Of a DNA stretch of 64,000 nucleotides, positions 45,854 to 54,155 are shown one piece after another (position 1 is the first letter of the stretch; each line of letters starts with the position of its first letter). The notes below the pieces were generated by a model, which saw nothing but the letters and a program-made list of their open reading frames with translations, searched no databases and was not told the origin of the DNA. Source of the DNA: Nocardia sp. NBC_00565 (GTDB lineage Bacteria > Actinomycetota > Actinomycetes > Mycobacteriales > Mycobacteriaceae); contig NZ_CP107785.1 of assembly GCF_036345915.1 (NCBI RefSeq), positions 124,001 to 188,000 of the forward strand. Reading direction: 5' to 3'. The translations under genes and the position numbers were made by a program.

Positions 45854-47092
45854 ATGTTTCCCGTCGAGCTGCGCGGCACCAGGGCGCAGACGCTCATGTG
45901 GGCCAACGAGCACGACATCGAGCAGGCTGCGCTGCGGCAACTGCGAAATATCGCGCAACTGCGGTGGGTCCACGGCGTCCGCGTCATGCCCGACGTGCAC
46001 CTCGGCAAGGGTGCCACGGTCGGCTCAGTGATCGCGATGCGCGATGCCGTCGCGCCCGCGGCCGTCGGCGTCGATATCGGCTGCGGCATGGAGAGCGTCA
46101 AGACCGATCTCACCGCCGCCGACCTGCCGGACAACCTGCATTCGTTGCGCTCGCGCATCGAAGCGGCGGTGCCGGTCGGGTTCCAGGCGCATAAGGACGA
46201 GGTGAACGTCGTGAGGTTGGGCGCGGAATTCGCCGCCTCGCACGGTGAGCTGGCCCGGCACAACAGCGGCTGGGAGCGCTTCTGGTCCGCGTTCGGTTCG
46301 CTGAATCCGGGCGTGCAGGCACTGGAGTCCAAGGCGCACAAGCAGATCGGCTCGCTCGGCTCCGGCAACCACTTCATCGAGGTCTGCCTGGACGAGCACG
46401 ACACGGTCTGGATCCTGCTGCACTCCGGTAGCCGCAATATCGGCAAGGAACTCGCCGAGCGGCATATGACCGTCGCGCGGGCCCTACCGCACAACCAGGA
46501 TCTGCCCGATCGCGATCTGGCCGTATTCCTTTCCGGCACACCGGAAATGGATGCCTACCGGCGCGATCTGACCTGGGCACAGGAATACGCCGCGCGCAAC
46601 CGCGCGGTCATGCTGGGCCTGGTATGCCGTGCGGTGCGCGACGAATTCGCCGGGCGCGAGGTGCGTTTCGACGAGCCGATATCGTGCCATCACAACTATG
46701 TGGCGGAGGAACTGATCGACGGCGTGCCGATGCTGGTGACCCGCAAGGGTGCGGTGCGCGCGGGCGCGGGGGACCTGGCGTTGATCCCGGGTTCGATGGG
46801 CACCCGCTCATATGTGGTGCGTGGCAAGGGAAATCCGGCCTCGTTCCAGTCGGCGTCGCACGGTGCGGGGCGGCGGATGAGCCGGAACGCGGCGAAGAAG
46901 CAGTTCACCGTCGCCGATCTGATCGCGCAGACCGAAGGGGTGGAGTCGCGTAAGGACGCGGGCGTGGTCGATGAGATCCCGGCCGCGTACAAGGACATCG
47001 ATGAAGTGATCGCGGCACAGAGCGATCTGGTGGATATCGTCGCGACGCTGCATCAGGTGCTGTGCGTCAAGGGATCAACTACCCGGTCCTGA
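45854..47092 (+). CDS. rtcB: RNA-splicing ligase RtcB
   Basis: 412 residues from ATG 45854 with GAGGAAGGA upstream. GTP- and Mn-dependent ligation of 3'-phosphate and 5'-hydroxyl RNA ends. Metal-binding VGVDIGCGM, GSLGSGNHFIE, LLHSGSRNIG, and the guanylylated His in SHGAGRRMSR are present. The C-terminus reads VKGSTTRS; the family usually ends at about VKG, and the last codons and the stop lie in the right end of the adjacent IS200/IS605-type element. No archease gene is seen beside it. Confidence 0.95.
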   Translation: MFPVELRGTRAQTLMWANEHDIEQAALRQLRNIAQLRWVHGVRVMPDVHLGKGATVGSVIAMRDAVAPAAVGVDIGCGMESVKTDLTAADLPDNLHSLRSRIEAAVPVGFQAHKDEVNVVRLGAEFAASHGELARHNSGWERFWSAFGSLNPGVQALESKAHKQIGSLGSGNHFIEVCLDEHDTVWILLHSGSRNIGKELAERHMTVARALPHNQDLPDRDLAVFLSGTPEMDAYRRDLTWAQEYAARNRAVMLGLVCRAVRDEFAGREVRFDEPISCHHNYVAEELIDGVPMLVTRKGAVRAGAGDLALIPGSMGTRSYVVRGKGNPASFQSASHGAGRRMSRNAAKKQFTVADLIAQTEGVESRKDAGVVDEIPAAYKDIDEVIAAQSDLVDIVATLHQVLCVKGSTTRS

Positions 47093-47240
47093 AGGACGCG
47101 GGTTTGCTGCTCACGCTCTAACTGGCTGTTAGAGGGGTGGCTGCTTTAGGCACGGTTGATTGGGCGGCCCGATAACTGTGATGTCCGAGTTCGGCGATGT
47201 TGAGGGCGGCGTTGTGGTCGGCGTGACCGCTCCACCCACA
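47075..47240 (-). ncRNA. Putative omega (reRNA) guide RNA of TnpB
   Basis: In characterised TnpB systems the guide RNA overlaps the 3' end of tnpB and the right end of the element. The two hairpins at 47082-47102 and 47116-47134, the second overlapping the tnpB stop, are in the right place. The guide would be copied from flanking DNA below about 47075, i.e. from rtcB. The 5' boundary is a guess. Confidence 0.5.
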
Positions 47241-48317
47241 ATTACGGCACCGGAACACTGCCTGGGTGGGTCTGTTCGCCCGGTTGCAGTGCCCGCAGCG
47301 GTGACAGGTTCTGCTGGTGTTACGCGGGTCGATCACCTGTACGGGCAGTCCCGCGGCTTGGGCCTTGTAGGTGATCTGGTCACGCAGTTGCGCGAACGCC
47401 CAGGAATGTAGTTGCTGCCGCTGCGCTTTGGCGAGCCGTATCCGGTCCCGGATACCCGATAGATCTTCTACCGCGATCCCCTGACCGGTGCGTTGTGCCT
47501 GGGCAACAACAGATTTCGAGAGTTGATGGTTGACGTCGGTGACGTACCGGGCTTCCTTCCTTCGCCGGGCCTTCAGTTTCCGTTTCGCGGACTTGGTCCC
47601 CACCTTCTGCAAAGCGGCCCGCAAGGTTTGGTTCCTCTTGCGGCGTGCGGTGACCGCACCACCGGACCAGCGGGCATCGAGGTTCGTGGGGTCATCGGCA
47701 CTGGTCACCGCGAGGTTCACGATCCCCAGATCCACACCCAGCCACCCGGCGGGATCATCCGCCGGGACCAGCGGGGCCGGTGTATCGGTGTCGACGGTTG
47801 CGTGCAGGTAGAAGTGACCGTCGCGGAAGACCAAATCCGACTCACCCTTACGGGCGGTCAGCAGTTTCAACTGCCATGGCGCGCACACGAACCCGACCCT
47901 CCGCAGTCGCCCTGCCGTGGTCCAGATCGACACCGTCGACTGATCGATCTGCCACGACAGGCAGCGGTCGTCGAACGGTTGGCCCGCATCCTCACGGAAC
48001 TTGATCGGCTTACCAACGACTTTCGCATACCGTTTCGATCCCGGCGGGCCGTAGTTCCCGCTGGTCAGGTTCGCTTGCCGGGTCGCATACGCGTCGGCGA
48101 CCTTCTTGATGACCCGGATCGCCGGTTGCGCCGACAACCCGGATGCTTTGAGTTGGGCGTACACGTGTTTCTGCAGCGCGAACGGGCGATGATCGGTAAC
48201 GGTGTGTGCGAGCCGCGCGACCATGTTAGCCCCCGCATTACACAACTTCAGTGTCGCTTTCAACGCCACATGCTGCTCCGGGGTGGGAGTGAGCTTGACG
48301 ACAACGATCCGCTTCAC
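47118..48317 (-). CDS. tnpB: TnpB RNA-guided endonuclease (IS605 OrfB)
   Basis: 399 residues, full length. RuvC residues are all present: Asp in GVDLGIVN, Glu in AVEDLSGIRD, Asp in GHADHNAALN. The zinc finger CHRCGHCN with CRNCGWSG lies before the last motif. It starts with MKRIVVVKLTPTPEQ, as is usual in the family. Since all catalytic residues remain while tnpA is broken, the nuclease may be retained or spread only with outside help. Confidence 0.93.
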   Translation of the reverse strand: MKRIVVVKLTPTPEQHVALKATLKLCNAGANMVARLAHTVTDHRPFALQKHVYAQLKASGLSAQPAIRVIKKVADAYATRQANLTSGNYGPPGSKRYAKVVGKPIKFREDAGQPFDDRCLSWQIDQSTVSIWTTAGRLRRVGFVCAPWQLKLLTARKGESDLVFRDGHFYLHATVDTDTPAPLVPADDPAGWLGVDLGIVNLAVTSADDPTNLDARWSGGAVTARRKRNQTLRAALQKVGTKSAKRKLKARRRKEARYVTDVNHQLSKSVVAQAQRTGQGIAVEDLSGIRDRIRLAKAQRQQLHSWAFAQLRDQITYKAQAAGLPVQVIDPRNTSRTCHRCGHCNRANRPTQAVFRCRNCGWSGHADHNAALNIAELGHHSYRAAQSTVPKAATPLTAS

Positions 48318-48324
48318 AACCCAC

Positions 48325-48732
48325 CCTCCCCGACCCGATACTCACCCGCTGCAAAACAGATCATGACAGAGGTGTGTGACAAGTTCGGCGCGACGTTGAC
48401 CGAGTTCAACAGAGAAACCGACAACCTCCACCCATTGATCCACCACCCGCCGACCATGCAACTGTCCACCCTGGTCAACAGCCTCAAGAGCGTCTCCACC
48501 CGAAACCTACGGCAAGAGTTCCCCGACCACACCCAAAATACTTGTGGGGCAACCACTTCTGGTCAATGTCCTACTTCGCCGCCGCCGCAGGAGCAGCGCC
48601 CTCGCCATCATCGCCGAATACATCACCAACCAGAAACAACCCGAGCCCACGAAAGAAAGCGACCCCACCAGACACGCTCACGCAACACAGAATCAGCTTC
48701 CTCCCCGCCCTAAAGAGCCAGGCATCCACTGA
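48325..48732 (+). pseudogene. Decayed IS200-type Y1 transposase (tnpA)
   Basis: Three frames in succession match TnpA. Frame 1 (to about 48540) reads MTEVCDKFGATLTEFN and LSTLVNSLKSVSTRNLRQEF. Frame 2 reads LWGNHFWSMSYFAA. Frame 3 reads IIAEYITNQKQP and ends at 48732. At least two frameshifts are present and the N-terminus is missing. The HUH motif of relatives (HVH) is DNLH here, so one metal-binding His is also lost; the Tyr region (EYITNQ) is still readable. Confidence 0.85.
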
Positions 48733-48819
48733 TCAATCCGGTGAACTTCCCCGACCGAACTGCGCCGATCGGGCAGGGCCGAATTGCAGTGAGCCCCACC
48801 GCAATTCGTCCCGAAGTAT

Positions 48820-49302
48820 TCAGCGCCGCCGCATCGTACCCGCGACGCCCGCGCCGAGCAGGAGTAGCCCGAGAATGAATGCGTATCCGTTCGCCACCCA
48901 GGTGATCAGCGCTAACCGCATCTCATCGGACAACATCGGCAGATCGTCGTGAATGGTCCGCCAGATGTCGTCCGGGGACAGGAAGTACACGAATCCCGGC
49001 ACCACACCCCAGACCAGCCCGGCCAGTACCGTCCCGGCCGGTGCGTACGCGGCCAGCGCGGCCACGAAGAACAACAGCAGCGCCCCGCCGACAATCTGGA
49101 AAGTCGACTCGGCCCGATTGACCGCGGACCCGAGGATGACCCACTGCCGGGTATCCAGCGCCGCATGCGCGGCCAGCCCGATCCCGACCGGTGTCACCAC
49201 CAGACCGACCAGAACGCCGAAGAGGGTCCTTCCGAACCCGCCGGTACTGCGGAATTGGGAACCGGGCGGAGACCAACCCGGGGGCGGATCGTAGTTGGTC
49301 AC
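48820..49302 (-). CDS. Hypothetical four-helix membrane protein
   Basis: 160 residues from GTG 49302, with AGGAGG five bases upstream. A Pro-rich N-terminus (DPPPGWSPPGSQF) is followed by about four predicted membrane segments (about 27-47, 63-85, 88-110, 132-155) with an acidic loop (DDIWRTIHDDLPMLSDEM) before the last. Function unknown. Divergent from recQ. Confidence 0.75.
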   Translation of the reverse strand: MTNYDPPPGWSPPGSQFRSTGGFGRTLFGVLVGLVVTPVGIGLAAHAALDTRQWVILGSAVNRAESTFQIVGGALLLFFVAALAAYAPAGTVLAGLVWGVVPGFVYFLSPDDIWRTIHDDLPMLSDEMRLALITWVANGYAFILGLLLLGAGVAGTMRRR

Positions 49303-49456
49303 GGTTACCTCCTGCGCGGTCCCACGGTGCGGAGCAATGATCTCACTCCCTTGGCCGTTACCCAGGGGTATTTCGCCATTTCCACCGACGTGGCGGCCAC
49401 GGCTTCCATGACCTCGGCCAAGGTAGTTCGGATCGATGTCGGTGGTATCGGGCACG

Positions 49457-51589
49457 ATGGAGCCCATGACCACGGCGGCCGGTACGTCAGCGATCGACCT
49501 CACCGCTCCCGACCTGCGCGAGCGGGCCGAGGAGCTACTGCGCGACCTGGCAGGACCGCGAGCGACGCTGCGGGAGGACCAGTGGACCGCGATCGAGGCA
49601 CTGATCGTGCAGCGCAGGCGGGCGCTGGTGGTGCAGCGCACCGGCTGGGGCAAATCGGCGGTGTACTTCATCGCGGCCAAGCTGTTGCGGCGCGCTGGGC
49701 GTGGGCCGACGGTGATCGTGTCGCCGCTGCTCGCGCTGATGCGCAACCAGGTCGCGGCGGCCGAGCGCGCGGGCGTCGTCGCGGCGACCATCAACTCCGG
49801 CAATGTCACCGAATGGGATGAGATTCACGATCGGGTGGCGGCGGGCGATGTGGACGTGCTGCTGGTCAGCCCCGAGCGGCTGAACAATCCGGATTTCCGC
49901 GACCAGGTATTGCCCAAGCTGGCCGCCGACGCTGGACTGGTCGTGATCGACGAGGCGCACTGTGTCTCGGACTGGGGCCACGATTTCCGGCCCGACTACC
50001 GCCGCATTCGCACCCTGATCGCCGATCTCGGCTCCGACGTGCCGGTGCTCGCCACTACCGCGACCGCCAACGACCGGGTGGTCACCGATGTCGCGACCCA
50101 GATCGGCACGGACACGCTGGTGTTGCGCGGCACCCTGGATCGCGAATCGCTGCACCTGTCGGTGGTGCGCTTCGACGACGCGGTCGAACGCACCGCCTGG
50201 CTGAGCGGGCACCTCGGCAATCTGGCGGGCTCCGGCATCGTCTACACCCTCACCGTCGCCGCCGCGCACGACCTCGCCGACGTGCTGAATTCGCACGGCC
50301 ACAATGTCGCCGCCTATACCGGGCAGACCGATACCGCCGAACGTGAGGTGTTGGAGGCGGCGCTGTTGAACAACGAGGTGAAGGCGCTGATCGCCACCTC
50401 GGCGCTCGGCATGGGCTTCGACAAGCCGGATCTGGGTTTCGTGGTGCACGTCGGCGCGCCGTCCTCGCCCATCGCCTACTACCAGCAGGTGGGTCGCGCG
50501 GGTCGCGGCACCGACCGCGCCGAAGTGGTGCTGCTGCCGGGACCCGAAGACGCCAGGATCTGGAGTTACTTCGCCTCCGTCGCCTTTCCGCGCGAACACA
50601 TCGTGCGCGCGGTGCTCGACGCGCTGGATTTCGACCGGGCGATGTCGACCGTCGCGTTGGAGCCGCTGGTCGAGCTGAACCGCTCGCGGCTGGAGATGGT
50701 GCTCAAGGTGCTCGATGTGGACGGCGCGGTGCGGCGGGTCCGCGGCGGCTGGATCGCCACCGGGCAGCCGTGGACCTACGACACCGAACGCTACGAACGC
50801 CTCGCCGCGGCCCGCGAGGTCGAACAGCAGGCGATGATCGACTACCAGCGCACCACCGGCTGCCGCATGCAGTTCCTGCGCCGCCAGCTCGACGACCCGG
50901 GACTGCCCGCACTGGAAGGCGACGCACCCGGCTGCGGCCGCTGCGACAACTGCACCGGCACCCGGCTCGACACCACCGTCGACGCGACAGCGATCGCCAC
51001 GACCCGCGCCCGCCTCGACCGGCCCGGTCTCGATCTGGCCGCGCGCAAACAATGGCCGACCGGAATGTCGAAACTCGGTATCCCGCTGTCCGGCAAGATC
51101 ACCGGCGGCGCGGAGACCGGCCGCGCACTCGGCAGGCTCACCGACCTCGGCTGGGGCCAACGCCTGCGCACCCTCCTCGACGCCCCCGACGATCCGGTCC
51201 CGGATGCGGTCTTCGACGCCTGCATCGCCGTGCTGCGCGAATGGAACTGGACGACCCGCCCGACCTCGGTGCTGGCCCTCGAATCGCACCGCTACCCGGT
51301 GCTCACCGCCACCCTGGCCGCCCGTCTCGCCGAAGTCGGCCGGCTGCGCGACCTCGGCACCTTACAACTGCGCCCCGACCAGCCGCCGGTTTCCGCCGCG
51401 AACTCCGCTCATCGCGTCGCGGGCCTGTTCGACTCCTGGCTCATCCCGGACCTGAGCTCGGTCGACGGCCCCATCCTGCTCGTCGACGCCCTGTCCGATA
51501 CCGGCTGGACGCTCACCGTCGCCGCCCACGCGCTACGACAGGCAGGGGCGACAGCAGTGCTGCCGTTCGTATTGGCCACCCAGACCTAG
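49457..51589 (+). CDS. RecQ-family helicase with C-terminal PRTase-like domain
   Basis: 710 residues from ATG 49457; ATG 49466 is also possible. Superfamily 2 3'-5' helicase: Walker A TGWGKS, DEAH box VIDEAHCVSDWGHDFRPDY, motif VI QQVGRAGRG. A four-Cys zinc site ends in CGRCDNC (near 500). The last 45 residues read ILLVDALSDTGWTLTVAAHA, the PRPP-binding loop pattern of type I phosphoribosyltransferases, joined in frame. There is no HRDC domain. Acts in DNA repair; the role of the PRTase-like tail is unknown. Confidence 0.9.
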   Translation: MEPMTTAAGTSAIDLTAPDLRERAEELLRDLAGPRATLREDQWTAIEALIVQRRRALVVQRTGWGKSAVYFIAAKLLRRAGRGPTVIVSPLLALMRNQVAAAERAGVVAATINSGNVTEWDEIHDRVAAGDVDVLLVSPERLNNPDFRDQVLPKLAADAGLVVIDEAHCVSDWGHDFRPDYRRIRTLIADLGSDVPVLATTATANDRVVTDVATQIGTDTLVLRGTLDRESLHLSVVRFDDAVERTAWLSGHLGNLAGSGIVYTLTVAAAHDLADVLNSHGHNVAAYTGQTDTAEREVLEAALLNNEVKALIATSALGMGFDKPDLGFVVHVGAPSSPIAYYQQVGRAGRGTDRAEVVLLPGPEDARIWSYFASVAFPREHIVRAVLDALDFDRAMSTVALEPLVELNRSRLEMVLKVLDVDGAVRRVRGGWIATGQPWTYDTERYERLAAAREVEQQAMIDYQRTTGCRMQFLRRQLDDPGLPALEGDAPGCGRCDNCTGTRLDTTVDATAIATTRARLDRPGLDLAARKQWPTGMSKLGIPLSGKITGGAETGRALGRLTDLGWGQRLRTLLDAPDDPVPDAVFDACIAVLREWNWTTRPTSVLALESHRYPVLTATLAARLAEVGRLRDLGTLQLRPDQPPVSAANSAHRVAGLFDSWLIPDLSSVDGPILLVDALSDTGWTLTVAAHALRQAGATAVLPFVLATQT

Positions 51590-51596
51590 CCGCGAG

Positions 51597-52462
51597 TCAG
51601 CGCGTGATGATGTAGCCATCGTGGGTGTGGTGATCGCGGGAGCGACGCAGGTCGGCGACGGCGAAGGTGCGTTGCAACCAGCGGTCTGCGCCATCGTAGC
51701 GGGGCCGAAAGGCGGTGCGGCCGTGAACTGTCACGCGATTGTCGACGATGGCCAGGTCGCCTGGAGTGAGCTTGGTGGTATGGGCGACGGTGTCGCAGAC
51801 TCGGCCGAATTCGGCGAGCGCGGCTTCGGCGCGGGGGGTGAGTGCCGTTGTCGCGATGGTCGCCATCCTGATGTCGGGATCCTCGGGCGCACCGGAGAGT
51901 AACGGTTTCGGCGTGCATGCCGTGTTGTCCGAGCCGAAGGAAGGCGGTGGCGCAGTGCGGAACTCCGCCGCGAACAGCGCGTCCAGGCCGGCGGCGCTCA
52001 GCAGTGGCAGCACCTCGCGCAAGCAGGCGGTGCGTAGACCAGCGGTCCGGTCGTGATCGGCGCGCAGGCACAGCAGCAGCACGTAGTCGGGTTCGTGTTG
52101 GTGAAAGGCATTCTCGTTGTGGAAGGTCAGCAGCACCGACCCGGCGTTGCCCGAGAAGGCCTCCTTTCCCCGCACCGGCACGACATCCTGCACCAGCGCA
52201 CCGGACTTCTCCGCCAGATACGCGATGGGATCACCGAGCCCGCACGCGATCATCATGAGTACCGCCGCCGCGACGCCACTGCCCGCCGCAACGCCGAGGT
52301 GCGCTCGACCGGACCGGCGTGGGTCGGTACCGCGGCCAACAGCGAAGCGGCCCCCTGCGCCGCGGCCCGGATCCGATCGTTCAGCTCCGGAACCGTGCCT
52401 GCGTGCCGTACTCCCCGGAAAACAGCCACTGGCGGGTTCGGGACTGCCGCCGAGGTATCCAT
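51597..52462 (-). pseudogene. Frameshifted clavaminate-synthase-like (TauD/AsnO type) dioxygenase
   Basis: The N-terminal part (ATG 52462, MDTSAAVPNPPVAVFRG to GPVERTSALRR) is in one frame and stops at 52253. The rest continues in another frame from about 52260: MMIACGLGDPIAYLAEKSGA, HNENAFHQHEPDYVLLLCLR with the HxE iron ligands, and DNRVTVHGRTAF with the distal His, ending at 51597. A one-base indel near 52260-52290 explains it. It may be a real mutation or a sequencing error; the rest of the gene is well preserved. Confidence 0.75.
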
Positions 52463-52826
52463 ACCACAAGCGTATCCCGGAACAAGACCTCCCACCTGCG
52501 CTTCACTCGTATCACTGTTCGCGAATCCTCCTGCCCTGTAGGCCATCTCACTGAAACGTGCATCCCGAACCCACCACCGGTCGCCGATACCATTCCGAGC
52601 GGAACTACCGAAAGACGGCGGCGCGGAAGTAGCGGAAAACAATCGTTGCCGAGACCTGTTCCGGTTCGATCGTGCCCCTTAGCGGCGGTCGGTTCGGCGA
52701 GTCACACCGAATTGCTGGCTGGTGCGGCGCGAACGGGTTCTGGGTCGCGGACGGCGTAGTCTGAGAGTTCTCGGCTGGTACTTGTCTGAAGGTGGTTTCT
52801 GAGGCTCCGGAGGAGATGAGACGCTG
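52463..52826. other. Intergenic region upstream of the GyrA-like gene
   Basis: 364 bases between divergent genes; no coding content recognised. GGAGGAG just before 52827 is the ribosome-binding site of the next gene. Confidence 0.4.
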
Positions 52827-53111
52827 GTGACGCAGGGTGTATCACGCGCGGTTGCGAAGGATCGCGAACGCCTGGAGTTGCTGACGGCTCTTGCGACGGC
52901 GTTGGACCGCCGCGACGAACTGGTCGCGCTCGTCGCTGGCTGCACCGATCAGCGGCAGGCCGAGCGTGATCTTGTGGCCAGGTTCGGGTTCACCCAGTCG
53001 CAGACGACCGTGGTGCTCGATATGCAGATTCGCCGCCTGACGCAGTTCGATCGCGAACGAATCGCCGAGGAGCTTGCTGCCGTGCGGGCACGACTGCATC
53101 ACTCGGGGTAG
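52827..53111 (+). CDS. Small protein resembling the GyrA/ParC tower helical region
   Basis: 94 residues from GTG 52827 with GGAGGAG upstream. The sequence RRDELVALVAGC..., VARFGFTQSQTTVVLDMQIR and RLTQFDRERIAEELAAV follows the helical tower/dimerisation region of DNA gyrase subunit A (pattern ILDMRLxRLTxxE). No catalytic Tyr domain or C-terminal beta-propeller is present, so it cannot cleave DNA itself. It may modulate gyrase by mimicking its dimer interface. It overlaps the 3' end of the convergent amidohydrolase by 13 bases. Confidence 0.75.
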   Translation: MTQGVSRAVAKDRERLELLTALATALDRRDELVALVAGCTDQRQAERDLVARFGFTQSQTTVVLDMQIRRLTQFDRERIAEELAAVRARLHHSG

Positions 53112-54154
53112 GCCCTCGCCGCATTCCCGTGGGCGATCGCGATCACGAGTCGTTCGGCGTCGGCGGGGGTGATGACATCCTCGCCGATCCACTCGTCGAG
53201 TAGGCGGCCGAGCCCGCGTCGCCAGAGGAGTGCGCCGAGGTAGTGCAGCTCAGGAAGTCCGTAGCCATCGGAGGAGTAGAGCATCGAGTCGAAGGGGGCC
53301 AGTTCGAGTGTCTCGGCGAGTACGGCCGTGGATCGTTGTCCCACATAGGGAATCGTGAGGCCGAGGTCGAGCCGGACGTGCTCGAAGGCGTGTGCGAGGT
53401 AGGCGGCGTTGCGGTGGAAAGGCCAGCAGTGCAACAACATTACCGATAGACCGGAGCCGGCGGTGGTGCGCAGGAAATCGGTGAGCAGTAGTGGATCGGC
53501 GCGGTGCAGCCGCAGGTCGGTGTCACCGAAACCGGTGTGAAATTGCAGTGGCAGGCCGAATTCGACGCCGATGCGGACGCCGAGTCCGACCAACCACCCC
53601 AGGATGTCGGGGTCGGTCAGGCGCGACTGCGCGACGATTGCCGGGGGAGAGTCGCGTAGCGGGAAGTCCAGTCCGCATCGATACGCGACGATTGTCTTGA
53701 GGCCGACGGCATTTCGGGCGCGTTCGCGCAGCGCGGCTTCGATCTCCTCGAACGGCAGTGTTGTCGTGCCGTTCTCGGCGATGACCTGTTCGGCGACCTG
53801 TTCGAGCCGGACGATCTCGCGTACCTCGCCACCGGCCGAGGCCGCGAATTCCGATGTCCCGCCGCCGAATCCGGTATCGAGGAACCAGCGGGTCGTGCCC
53901 GCGGCCCGTAGCAGCCGCGTGGAAACCTCGCGCCAGCCGAGTTCGGCCCGCCGCGTCAGGTACTCCGCCGGATCGGCATGTGGCGCGAGGTCGAGAACTG
54001 GTGCGCACCAACGCCTTACCGCGAGACCGATCGTCGAATCGAACGTGCCGCGCTGCCCTTCGCTGAGCAGCCGCTCGAAACCGGGCCGGTCCAGATCCGC
54101 CGCTACGACGCCGTGACAGTGGTGATCGGTGAGCGCGACCCCATCGGTCAGCAC
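53099..54154 (-). CDS. Amidohydrolase family protein (FluG N-domain-like)
   Basis: 351 residues. Metal-binding DHHCHG at the N-terminus, His in FHTGFGD, His in MLLHCWP and Asp in SSDGYG fit an amidohydrolase-2 TIM barrel. The GTG start at 54154 is one base beyond the stop of the glutamine-synthetase-like gene, so they are coupled. In fungal FluG and related proteins these two domains are fused, which suggests that they act on one gamma-glutamyl or related substrate. Confidence 0.88.
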   Translation of the reverse strand: MLTDGVALTDHHCHGVVAADLDRPGFERLLSEGQRGTFDSTIGLAVRRWCAPVLDLAPHADPAEYLTRRAELGWREVSTRLLRAAGTTRWFLDTGFGGGTSEFAASAGGEVREIVRLEQVAEQVIAENGTTTLPFEEIEAALRERARNAVGLKTIVAYRCGLDFPLRDSPPAIVAQSRLTDPDILGWLVGLGVRIGVEFGLPLQFHTGFGDTDLRLHRADPLLLTDFLRTTAGSGLSVMLLHCWPFHRNAAYLAHAFEHVRLDLGLTIPYVGQRSTAVLAETLELAPFDSMLYSSDGYGLPELHYLGALLWRRGLGRLLDEWIGEDVITPADAERLVIAIAHGNAARAYPE

Positions 54155-54155
54155 G

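Larger units (their letters stand above)
47075..48740 (-). mobile_element. IS200/IS605-family element, decayed tnpA and intact tnpB
   Basis: Divergent tnpB (minus) and tnpA remnant (plus). The right end is marked by hairpins CCCG-GTCCT-GA-AGGAC-G-CGGG (47082-47102) and CTCTAAC-TGGCT-GTTAGAG (47116-47134); the end itself probably lies near TCAA at 47075-47078, inside the last codons of rtcB. The left boundary near 48740 is approximate. IS605-type elements make no target duplication and none is seen. Confidence 0.8.

Noticed and set aside
48780..48808. Inverted repeat CGAATTGC...GCAATTCG as a terminator
   Set aside because: Arms are only 8 bp with a long loop and no T-tract; it could equally be part of the IS605-type left end.
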